Shown here: positions 44,704-52,012 of the stretch, piece by piece | Layout: every line of letters begins with the position of its first letter | Numbering within the stretch: the stretch's first letter is position 1 | Source: Vibrio chagasii | GTDB taxonomy: Bacteria > Pseudomonadota > Gammaproteobacteria > Enterobacterales > Vibrionaceae | Reading direction: 5' to 3' | DNA: 64,000 bases | NCBI GenBank assembly: GCA_041879415.1 | Contig: CP090852.1 | Location: forward strand, 1,054,001 to 1,118,000 | Program-made: the position numbers and the translations under genes | The notes under the pieces: model-generated | What the model saw: only the letters and a program-made list of their open reading frames with translations | Database searches by the model: none | What the model was told of the DNA's origin: nothing

Positions 44704-45477
44704 ATGAAAAAATTTATTGGAGTGCTTTGTCTCTCTTTAATGATCAGTTTTTCGGCACAGAGTGAGGAGTTTCCTGAGTTTAAAGGGCGTTCACTCTCCT
44801 ATCAGGCGCAACAACAAATTGCGGATGACTTGATGGATTGGGCAACGACACACCATGTAAAAGCTGAAAAAAAGATGATCAGTGAAGAGTACTCTGCCAT
44901 CAAGAATTACGGCCGAGTTGACCATGATGTGGTGAATGAATACATGAGAGCGGGAGAGCCTGAAGGCTACTTATCCGAAATGTTTGGCCGAACATTGAAA
45001 TCACGCGTATTCCACATGCGAAATGTCATGAATAAACTGCCTAACTACAAAGGTACAGTTTATCGTGGCTCATCCATCAAGAACTCACTACTCGATAAAC
45101 TCAACGTGGGTGATATTCTGCATGAGAAAGCGTTTTTATCGACATCAACTCTACCAAGTGTCGCCAAGAACTTTTCTTCAGCCGGTGTTTATGAAGGTGC
45201 TTCTGCTGCTCAATTCAAAATTGAACTCAAGTCGGCAGGTCGCGCCATTAACGCGTATACGTTCAAACCAGATGAAGCAGAAATACTCGCGAAGCCAAAC
45301 ACCTACTTTCGAGTAGAAGCGATTGAGCGAGTCTCACCCAACAAAAACTACATCAAGATGCGTGAAGTAAAGAACCCTTCTCGATACCTGAAAGCGGAAC
45401 CTGATATCCACATCTATGACAGTTACAGCGGTGAAGAAGTAGCGGTTCGCAGCCGTAGCTCACTCTATTGCCTATAG
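44704..45477 (+). CDS. Second secreted ADP-ribosyltransferase, paralogue of the Vis-like protein
   Basis: The 257-residue protein has a signal peptide (about 1-20) and the same catalytic layout: Arg121 (VYRGSS), S146-T147-S148 (FLSTSTL) and E191-A192-E193 (PDEAEIL). The flanking segments LPNYKGTVYRG, LPSVAKNF and YSGEEV near the end also match its neighbour, showing a tandem duplication that has since diverged widely. Cys256, next to the C terminus, is the only cysteine of the mature protein, as in its neighbour. AAGGAT precedes the ATG. Two enzymes with one large partner suggests either two targets or alternative cargos. Confidence 0.88.
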   Translation: MKKFIGVLCLSLMISFSAQSEEFPEFKGRSLSYQAQQQIADDLMDWATTHHVKAEKKMISEEYSAIKNYGRVDHDVVNEYMRAGEPEGYLSEMFGRTLKSRVFHMRNVMNKLPNYKGTVYRGSSIKNSLLDKLNVGDILHEKAFLSTSTLPSVAKNFSSAGVYEGASAAQFKIELKSAGRAINAYTFKPDEAEILAKPNTYFRVEAIERVSPNKNYIKMREVKNPSRYLKAEPDIHIYDSYSGEEVAVRSRSSLYCL

Positions 45478-45511
45478 TGTAGCGTGCCTGCTATTTTGTA
45501 AGCAGCTGATA

Positions 45512-45542
45512 AAAAAAGACCATCATCAAGATGGTCTTTTTT
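45512..45542. terminator. Bidirectional terminator between the toxin operon and lhgO
   Basis: Perfect 13-base arms AAAAAAGACCATC (45512-45524) and GATGGTCTTTTTT (45530-45542) with a 5-base loop. It serves the toxin operon on the plus strand and lhgO on the minus strand. Confidence 0.9.
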
Positions 45543-45562
45543 ATTACGGAGGCTAGGGCTAT

Positions 45563-46780
45563 TTAACTGGCTGTTTTACGCATTATCTTGCCACAAATGT
45601 ATTCGCCAATAGGCATCGCTGAAGTCGCCGCTGGCGATGGTGCATTGCACACATGCAAGCTTCTTGGGCTTTCCGCAAACAGGAAGTCATGAACCAAGGT
45701 TCCATCTTTGAGTACCGCTTGAGCACGAATACCTGCAGGGTATGGCTTGAAGTCAGACACAGTGATACTTGGGCAGTACTTATTGACCAACTTTAGATAT
45801 CCCGGCTTCCACCACGAGTTTTTGAACTCTATCAAACCGGTTTTTAGGTGCTTAGCCGTCACCTTCCAAAAACCAGTAAAGCTCAGCATCTGCAAGGTAT
45901 CCTTGATGCTAAAGTTCAGCCTACCGTAACCTTCTCGTTTCCACCCTTGAACCGCGTTGGGCCCTACCGTTACCGAACCATCAATCATGCGTGTTAAGTG
46001 CACGCCGAGGAAAGGCAGCTCAGGATCAGGGATAGGATAGATAAGGTGATTCACCACTTGGTTATGTTTAGCATCCAGCTGATAGTATTCACCGCGATAA
46101 GGGACGATTTGGAAGTCAGTTTCAATGCCAAGCATCTTAGTCATTCTGTCTGCCATTAAGCCTGAACAAGTGATCAAGAATCGACTGTTCAACTGCAAGG
46201 TCTGCCCATCCACTTTACAGGTTAACTGAACCTCATCGTATTGCTCATCAGCCAGGATAACTTCCGTACCTAAACTCAACTCCCCACCAGCCTCAACAAA
46301 CTGCTGAGCCATCACCTCAGTGACTTTTTTGTAGTCGACGATACTGGTGGTTTTGACGTAAATCGCCCCTAAACCAGTGATGTTCGGCTCGGCGAGTTTG
46401 AGCTGCGCTTGATCCAACAAATCGACATCAATATCGTTATCATGGCAGCGCTGATAGAGTGCGTTCATGCGCTCAACTTCTTGCTCATTGGTCGCAACCA
46501 ATAACTTGCCGCAGTTTTCGACGGGGATATCATGTTGGCGGCAAAACGCGATGGTGCGCTCCACGCCACGCTTACAGAAATCTGCTTTCAAGCTACCCGG
46601 AGCGTAGTAAACGCCAGCGTGAATCACACCACTGTTGTGACCTGTTTGGTGCTGCGCAAAGCCACGCTCCTTTTCGACTAAAAGGATACTTTTATCAGGG
46701 TGAGCTTGTTGCAGTTGCCATGCCGTCGACACGCCAACAATGCCACCACCAACGATAATATAGTCGTATATTGAGTTCAT
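45563..46780 (-). CDS. lhgO: L-2-hydroxyglutarate oxidase/dehydrogenase
   Basis: The 405-residue flavoprotein starts with the FAD-binding motif DYIIVGGGIVGVSTAWQL and continues with the LhgO-type segments QTGHNSGVIHAGVYYAPGSLKADFCKRG, YRGEYYQL and LGVHLTRMIDGSVTVGPNAV. It oxidises L-2-hydroxyglutarate to 2-oxoglutarate at the inner membrane, passing electrons to the quinone pool. It lies 26 bases after the TRAP permease gene on the same strand, so the transporter probably brings in L-2-hydroxyglutarate or a related acid. Confidence 0.92.
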   Translation of the reverse strand: MNSIYDYIIVGGGIVGVSTAWQLQQAHPDKSILLVEKERGFAQHQTGHNSGVIHAGVYYAPGSLKADFCKRGVERTIAFCRQHDIPVENCGKLLVATNEQEVERMNALYQRCHDNDIDVDLLDQAQLKLAEPNITGLGAIYVKTTSIVDYKKVTEVMAQQFVEAGGELSLGTEVILADEQYDEVQLTCKVDGQTLQLNSRFLITCSGLMADRMTKMLGIETDFQIVPYRGEYYQLDAKHNQVVNHLIYPIPDPELPFLGVHLTRMIDGSVTVGPNAVQGWKREGYGRLNFSIKDTLQMLSFTGFWKVTAKHLKTGLIEFKNSWWKPGYLKLVNKYCPSITVSDFKPYPAGIRAQAVLKDGTLVHDFLFAESPRSLHVCNAPSPAATSAMPIGEYICGKIMRKTAS

Positions 46781-46806
46781 AATGTTCCTACATTCAGTCC
46801 TTTAAA

Positions 46807-48984
46807 TTATAGGGAAGAAGCGACAGTGCCAGGCTCGGTTTGAGACAAAGACTCTTGCTCTTCATCCGACTGCTTTTTCACTTGATTGATATCGTACTTA
46901 CGACCGCTGTATAAGAAGATAGCAACAAACAGTGCCACACCTACCAAGCGGATCACGATTGACACATCAGGCCAAACCAAAGCCACACCTAAGGCAATCA
47001 ATACCGCGCGCAACACAAGATTGATTTCGCTCTCGAGGTAACCTTCAATCGCTGCAATAAACGCATAAGTGCCAATAATAGCAAAGCCGCCAGTCACTAA
47101 AACCGAGGTCACATCCCAACTTACCAAGTTGGTGTAAGCGATAAGCAGTGGCACCAAGTACAAGCCTTTGGCGATCTTCCATGCCATTAACCCCGTTCTC
47201 ATTGGCGGCGTTTTAGCAATCGTTGCTGCCGCAAAGGCGGTTAAACAAACCGGTGGTGTCACGTTGCTGTCTTGCGATAGCCAGAAAATAATCAAGTGTG
47301 CAGAGAGCAGCGCAAGGCTGATCGCTTCTAAGCCTAAACTTTGCTCAAGCAGGGTTTCGACAAAATCAGCGGGCACTAACGCAATCAGTTCTTTTGCGGT
47401 TTCCAGAGCCATTGGTGCATTAAGCAGTTCAAGCTTTTCTGGCGCTGCCAACATGAAAATCGCTTTCGCCTGTTCAGGTAACTGACCCGAAACCAACAGG
47501 TCAAGCAGCTGGCTTTCAGCAATCAACTTGTACAAGGCTGGAGCAGACAGAGTGCCCAACACGATGTAAGCCGCAGTTACTGGCAGGCCCATACCGAGAA
47601 TCAAAGATGCTAGCGCGATCAAGGCAATCATTACTAACAAATCACCATTCGCCCAGCTATTGATCATCAATGAGAAGGTATTACCAATGCCCGTGGTGCT
47701 GATCACGTTGATCACCAAACCAATACCCACTAGCAATACGGCTGTGGTTGCCATGTTTTTTGCGCCTTGAGAGAGCGCTTCGATGATCGCCTTTGGTCCC
47801 ATTTTATGATTTTTAGAGAACCACGACGCGACAACTACCGAGATGATTGAGATACCCGCAGCGTACGTCGGAGTAAAACCTTGCACTAACAGAGTTACAA
47901 GCACTGCAAGAGGGATAAGGTTATGCCAACCAGACAAGAGTACTTTTAATAGAGGCTCACAACCTGAAGAGACTTTTTGTACACCGCTACGCTTCGCTTC
48001 AATACGTACGAAAAACGCCACTGACAAGAAGTAGATAAGCGCTGGCAAGAAAGAGACTGCAATGATGTCGACATAAGGGATCTGTGTGTAAGACGCCATG
48101 ATAAAGGCACCAGCCCCCATCACAGGTGGCATCAACTGCCCACCCGTTGATGCCGCCGCTTCAACACCTGCCGCAAAACGCGAAGGGAAGCCTGCTTTTT
48201 GCATCAGAGGAATACTGATAACCCCCGTCGACACCGTATTAGCCACGCTAGAACCGGACACTGAACCCATCAAACCAGAGCCAATCACCGCAATAAAACC
48301 GGGACCACCGATCACTTTGCCCGCCGCGGCACGTGAAACATCAATGATGTAGTCACCGACGCCCGAGCGTACTAAGAAAGCACCAAATAGGATGAACATG
48401 AACACGAAGGTCCAGCTGATTCTAGAGATAGAACCAAACATACCTTCCGATGAATAAAAGCTTCGGTAGAGTAGTGTCTCAAGGCTCAAACCAGGAAAGT
48501 GGAAGATACCGCTGGTCCATTGTCCCCACACCACTACGTAGCTCAAACACACCAGAATGAGTACAGGAATAAACCAGCCCATGGTACGACGAATCAGCTC
48601 AATGACGATGGCAATCGCCAAGATAGAGAAGAACCAATCACTGGCGATGAACTTTACGCCTCGCTCATAAAGGGCATCCTCTGCAAAGGGGATATAGATA
48701 AGGCAAGCCAATGCTGCCAAGGCAATACCGATATCGACCGCCAGCGCTACCTTGCTCTTTTTCAATGAGATATGAGCGGGATACCAAAGCGCACAAATGA
48801 TCGCGAAACCAGCAAAGTGAGTCGCAGAGATCCAAAGCTCCGGTAAGGTAGATAAGGTATTAAACCAAATGTGTAATAGGGAGAGGATCACTCCCATGGT
48901 TGTTATCGCTTTGCCTACCCACGGAAAATCCGTTCGGGTCGGCAATTCAAATTTTTTCAGTTCCTGCTGCAGCGAATCGCTCAT
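46807..48984 (-). CDS. TRAP transporter permease, fused small and large subunits
   Basis: With the ATG at 48984 (AGGAG 6 bases upstream; the longer frame to 49029 has no such site) the protein has 725 residues and many membrane helices. It combines a four-helix DctQ-like part and a DctM-like part, as usual in TAXI-type TRAP systems; conserved pieces include GSGLMGSVSGSSVANTVSTG, AAASTGGQLMPPVMGAGAFIMA and GMGLPVTAAYIVLG. It uses the sodium gradient to import the acid captured by the TAXI protein encoded upstream. Confidence 0.92.
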   Translation of the reverse strand: MSDSLQQELKKFELPTRTDFPWVGKAITTMGVILSLLHIWFNTLSTLPELWISATHFAGFAIICALWYPAHISLKKSKVALAVDIGIALAALACLIYIPFAEDALYERGVKFIASDWFFSILAIAIVIELIRRTMGWFIPVLILVCLSYVVVWGQWTSGIFHFPGLSLETLLYRSFYSSEGMFGSISRISWTFVFMFILFGAFLVRSGVGDYIIDVSRAAAGKVIGGPGFIAVIGSGLMGSVSGSSVANTVSTGVISIPLMQKAGFPSRFAAGVEAAASTGGQLMPPVMGAGAFIMASYTQIPYVDIIAVSFLPALIYFLSVAFFVRIEAKRSGVQKVSSGCEPLLKVLLSGWHNLIPLAVLVTLLVQGFTPTYAAGISIISVVVASWFSKNHKMGPKAIIEALSQGAKNMATTAVLLVGIGLVINVISTTGIGNTFSLMINSWANGDLLVMIALIALASLILGMGLPVTAAYIVLGTLSAPALYKLIAESQLLDLLVSGQLPEQAKAIFMLAAPEKLELLNAPMALETAKELIALVPADFVETLLEQSLGLEAISLALLSAHLIIFWLSQDSNVTPPVCLTAFAAATIAKTPPMRTGLMAWKIAKGLYLVPLLIAYTNLVSWDVTSVLVTGGFAIIGTYAFIAAIEGYLESEINLVLRAVLIALGVALVWPDVSIVIRLVGVALFVAIFLYSGRKYDINQVKKQSDEEQESLSQTEPGTVASSL

Positions 48985-49132
48985 AGAAAACTCCTGCTCT
49001 CCACAGCAAAATGCGCAGAGAAAATCCATAAGATAAGCAGGTGCACGAACCCATTCACAACGTGAACGCGCACCTAGCGGTTAAGCCATTAAAGATGGGG
49101 GATCGACTAAAAAAGTGAGTCGACGAAAGCCG

Positions 49133-50146
49133 TTAGTTAACGATCAACTCAGAAGGAAGCTCGATGCCCACTTCTTTGTAGTAACGTGCTGCGCCCGGGT
49201 GAAGTGGAACAGGCAGACCTGCAATCCCTTTCTCAAGCGCCATGGCTTTGGTTGCTTTATGGATGCCTTGTAGGAAAGGTAGGTTTTCATAGATAGCTTT
49301 GGTTAGTTGGTAGACATCTTCTTCTGAGATATCTTCACGAACCGCTAGGAAGTTAGGTTGAGCGATTGTGGTGATCGGCTTATCAACACCTGGGTAGGTA
49401 TTGGCAGGGATCTCGTACTTGGTCCAGATGTTGTAATCGCCATTCGCTTGTTTGATCTGTTCATCGGTAAACGAAAGGATTTGAATATCTTCACCTAGAG
49501 CAGCAAAAGCTTGGGTTACTGCGCCCACAGGTACACCCGCTGGGGTGTTCATGCCGTCAATAGTGCCATTTTGTAGCGCACTCGCACTGCCACCGTAACC
49601 CATAAAGGCGAGTTTAAATTGTTCTGGGTTTACTGATAAGCCCTGCATGATCTGACGACCTGAGTTCTCTGTACCTGAGTTTTTCTTACCGATAGAAAAT
49701 TTCTTACCGTTGAGGTTTTCTAAATCACTCATGGTGCCTGTTTCAGCCAGATCCGAACGAACAATAAAGTGCTCCACATTTTGCCAAAGCATAGAGACAG
49801 AGCGCAGCTGAGTTTGGCTACCCGATTTTTCGTATGGCCCTAGTCCCTGCCAAGCCCACGCGCCGTACAAGCCTTGCAAGATAGCGAACTGGGCTTCATT
49901 TTCATTCAAAAGTTTTACATTCTCGCCCGACCCGGCAGAACTGATAGCCGCCAAAGAAAAGTGCTGCTTTGGCGCAAGCTTAACTTTACTCAATGTCGCC
50001 AACGCCACGCCTACTGGGTAGTAAGTCCCACCAGTTGAAGCGGTCGCCAAGATGTAGCTGCGCTCTTCTTGAGCAGAGGCGTTGCTGATAAGGCCAATGG
50101 ATGCCATTGCGATTGCTAAAGTTTTAACTAGCTTGTTGTATTTCAT
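49133..50146 (-). CDS. TRAP transporter solute-binding protein, TAXI family
   Basis: With the ATG at 50146 (GGAGAG upstream) the protein has 337 residues and a signal peptide (about 1-25, ending SNASAQ). It has the TAXI-family start YILATASTGGTYYPVGVALATL and the segments KFSIGKKNSGTENSGRQIM, GYGGSASALQNGTIDGMNTPAGVPVGAV. It captures a dicarboxylate-like solute in the periplasm for the fused permease; the neighbouring oxidase suggests L-2-hydroxyglutarate. It is the first gene of this unit and lies behind a sigma-54 promoter. Confidence 0.92.
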   Translation of the reverse strand: MKYNKLVKTLAIAMASIGLISNASAQEERSYILATASTGGTYYPVGVALATLSKVKLAPKQHFSLAAISSAGSGENVKLLNENEAQFAILQGLYGAWAWQGLGPYEKSGSQTQLRSVSMLWQNVEHFIVRSDLAETGTMSDLENLNGKKFSIGKKNSGTENSGRQIMQGLSVNPEQFKLAFMGYGGSASALQNGTIDGMNTPAGVPVGAVTQAFAALGEDIQILSFTDEQIKQANGDYNIWTKYEIPANTYPGVDKPITTIAQPNFLAVREDISEEDVYQLTKAIYENLPFLQGIHKATKAMALEKGIAGLPVPLHPGAARYYKEVGIELPSELIVN

Positions 50147-50204
50147 TGTTACTCTCCATGTAGAGTTATTCACGTTATATTTTTGTTAACAACAATCGCT
50201 AGAT

Positions 50205-50222
50205 AGCAAATGCAATGCCAAA
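50205..50222 (-). promoter_or_regulatory. Sigma-54 promoter of the TAXI-TRAP-lhgO operon
   Basis: On the minus strand TTGGCATTGCATTTGCT fits TGGCA-N6-TTGCW exactly, with ten bases between the GG and GC pairs. It predicts a start about 60 bases before the TAXI gene. The regulator encoded upstream is a sigma-54 activator. Confidence 0.8.
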
Positions 50223-50270
50223 ACTTAACTTTATGTTTTTATTGAAATTTATTTATATCACCATTTAAAG

Positions 50271-50288
50271 TGAGCTAATTATTGCTTA
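50271..50288. repeat. Upstream activator-like repeat, copy 1
   Basis: TGAGCTAATTATTGCTTA, an imperfect palindrome (TRAGCNA ... TNGCTYA), about 50-65 bases upstream of the sigma-54 promoter. Two more copies follow at 50305 and 50415. Confidence 0.65.
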
Positions 50289-50304
50289 TTTAATAGTGAA
50301 TGAA

Positions 50305-50322
50305 TGAGCCATTTTTTGCTTA
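50305..50322. repeat. Upstream activator-like repeat, copy 2
   Basis: TGAGCCATTTTTTGCTTA, 17 of 18 bases identical to copy 3. Likely binding site for the DctD-like regulator. Confidence 0.68.
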
Positions 50323-50351
50323 TCCAAAACAACCATTAACATCTGTTCAGA

Positions 50352-50372
50352 AGTAGCTAGCTCACACTGTGA
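50352..50372. repeat. Shared 21-base element, copy near the TAXI operon
   Basis: AG-T-AGCTAGCTC-A-CACT-G-TGA; the same element occurs at 51872-51892 with three differences. It includes TAGCTCAC, the inverted half-site of the 18-base repeats around it. Confidence 0.5.
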
Positions 50373-50414
50373 CCTATTTATGTGATCAATATTTATAAAG
50401 TGCCAAATATGAGG

Positions 50415-50432
50415 TGAGCCATTTCTTGCTTA
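50415..50432. repeat. Upstream activator-like repeat, copy 3
   Basis: TGAGCCATTTCTTGCTTA, between the regulator stop and the TAXI promoter. The palindromic half-sites TGAGC and GCTTA are the same as in copies 1 and 2. Confidence 0.68.
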
Positions 50433-50466
50433 TTGGCTCAGAGCAACCCTTAGCTCTAACCGCCAT

Positions 50467-51807
50467 TTATGAATCGACATAATCGCTTCGGTTTAACGCA
50501 TAGCGCACCATCTTTTGATTCAACGTTCGACGAGGTAAATCCAAATCTTGCATCACGTCATTGATGCGCCCTTGATAACGCACCAGCGCATCGTGAATCA
50601 CTTTACGTTCGAAACTCTGCACCTGCACCGCCAACGGAATTCCCGCAGTGGCAGATTCCGTTACCGAATTGGGGCGACACGCCAAGATCTCCCCAACTGT
50701 TAGGCTCTCATCTAGTGCAAAACGAATCGCGACATTACGCAGCTCACGCACATTACCCGGCCATGCATAAGACAATAAGGCGTGGCGATCGGCCTCGCTG
50801 GCAACCCGAGTTTCACTGTTCGCTTCTTGAGTAAAGTGTTCAAAAAGGATCAAAGCGTCATCTTCACGCTCACTAAGTGGCGGCAAGTGCAGTTGGGCAA
50901 CGTTCAAGCGATAGAACAGATCTTGGCGAAAGTCAGGATGATTCAATAAGTCACATTTCGAGGCAGAGACTACCCTCAAATCAACGTGTTGCTGCTGGTT
51001 CCCCCCCACACGCTCAACGACATTGTCTTGTAAAGTTCGCAGCACCTTGACCTGCATAGACAAAGGCATGCTCTCTATTTCATCAAGGAAGACCGTGCCT
51101 TTATCAGCAAACTCAAGCTTACCGATGCGTCGCTTTGCTGCTCCAGTGAAGGCTCCAGCTTCATGTCCAAACAGTTCACTCTCAAACAAATTTTCAGGAA
51201 TGGCACCACAGTTAAGCGGCACAAAAGGGTGTCTTTTACGTTCGCTAAACTCATGCAAGCAAGAAGCGACTAACTCCTTACCACAGCCAGTTTCACCATA
51301 AATGATTACATTAGTGTCTATGGAAGCCACCTTCTGTATTTGTTCGCGCAGTTCGCACATCACCTTGCTGCGACCAATCAGAACCTGCTCAATACCCTTT
51401 AGGTTATTTAAGTAGCTTTGACGGTTAACTCTGTCTTGGCTGCTTTGGTACTTCTCGACCGCTTCAGAAACGGTTTGGGAAAGACGTTCAGGGTCAAACG
51501 GCTTTTCGATGAAATCATAGGCGCCTTGATGTAACGCCTTTACCGCCATATCAACATCACCGTGTCCAGTAATCAAAATAACTGGGACTTCTGGCACCAA
51601 ACTCTTAAATCTTCCAAGTAATTCCACCCCATCAATATCGGGTAAACGCACGTCACTAATGATGGTGTGGAAATCCCCCTGCTTGACTGCGTTTAGCGCA
51701 TTTTGCCCAACCTCAAACGCAGTGACATCGAAGCCAGCCAACTGTAACCACTGGCTGGTTGCTTGACGCACAATCGCATCGTCTTCAATCAAAGCTATAC
51801 GTTGCAT
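50467..51807 (-). CDS. dctD: Sigma-54-dependent response regulator, DctD-like
   Basis: The 446-residue NtrC-family protein has a receiver domain (Asp52 in IISDVRLPDIDG), an AAA+ domain with Walker A GETGCGKE (about 175), the sigma-54-contact loop GAFTGA and Walker B TVFLDEIES, and a Fis-type helix-turn-helix at the C terminus (GRINDVMQDLDLPRRTLNQKM). AGGAAT precedes the ATG. It faces away from a DctB-like kinase gene and lies directly upstream of the TAXI-TRAP operon, whose sigma-54 promoter and upstream repeats it probably controls. Confidence 0.88.
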   Translation of the reverse strand: MQRIALIEDDAIVRQATSQWLQLAGFDVTAFEVGQNALNAVKQGDFHTIISDVRLPDIDGVELLGRFKSLVPEVPVILITGHGDVDMAVKALHQGAYDFIEKPFDPERLSQTVSEAVEKYQSSQDRVNRQSYLNNLKGIEQVLIGRSKVMCELREQIQKVASIDTNVIIYGETGCGKELVASCLHEFSERKRHPFVPLNCGAIPENLFESELFGHEAGAFTGAAKRRIGKLEFADKGTVFLDEIESMPLSMQVKVLRTLQDNVVERVGGNQQQHVDLRVVSASKCDLLNHPDFRQDLFYRLNVAQLHLPPLSEREDDALILFEHFTQEANSETRVASEADRHALLSYAWPGNVRELRNVAIRFALDESLTVGEILACRPNSVTESATAGIPLAVQVQSFERKVIHDALVRYQGRINDVMQDLDLPRRTLNQKMVRYALNRSDYVDS

Positions 51808-51871
51808 GGTCTATTCCTAACACTTGAACCGAATATGCCGCCCACGGTATTCAAAAACAGTGCTGACGAAA

Positions 51872-51892
51872 AGGAGCTAGCTCCCACTTTGA
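51872..51892. promoter_or_regulatory. Shared 21-base element in the dctD-dctB divergent region
   Basis: AG-G-AGCTAGCTC-C-CACT-T-TGA, containing the perfect palindrome GGAGCTAGCTCC (51873-51884). A near copy lies at 50352-50372 upstream of the TAXI operon, so both units may share a regulator. Confidence 0.5.
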
Positions 51893-52012
51893 ATAACACC
51901 TCTTTAACAGTTTTATGATGTTTGTTAGGTTCAACTTGTTTCACTCTCCAATGGTTCAAAAAGCAAACAGAAACTGATTTAAACCACTAATTTAAAAAGG
52001 ATTTAATCAAGA

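Noticed and set aside
41335..45477. Toxin-antitoxin or polymorphic contact-dependent toxin system
   Set aside because: All three products have signal peptides and no immunity-like small cytoplasmic gene or Rhs/CdiA/VgrG sequence is adjacent.
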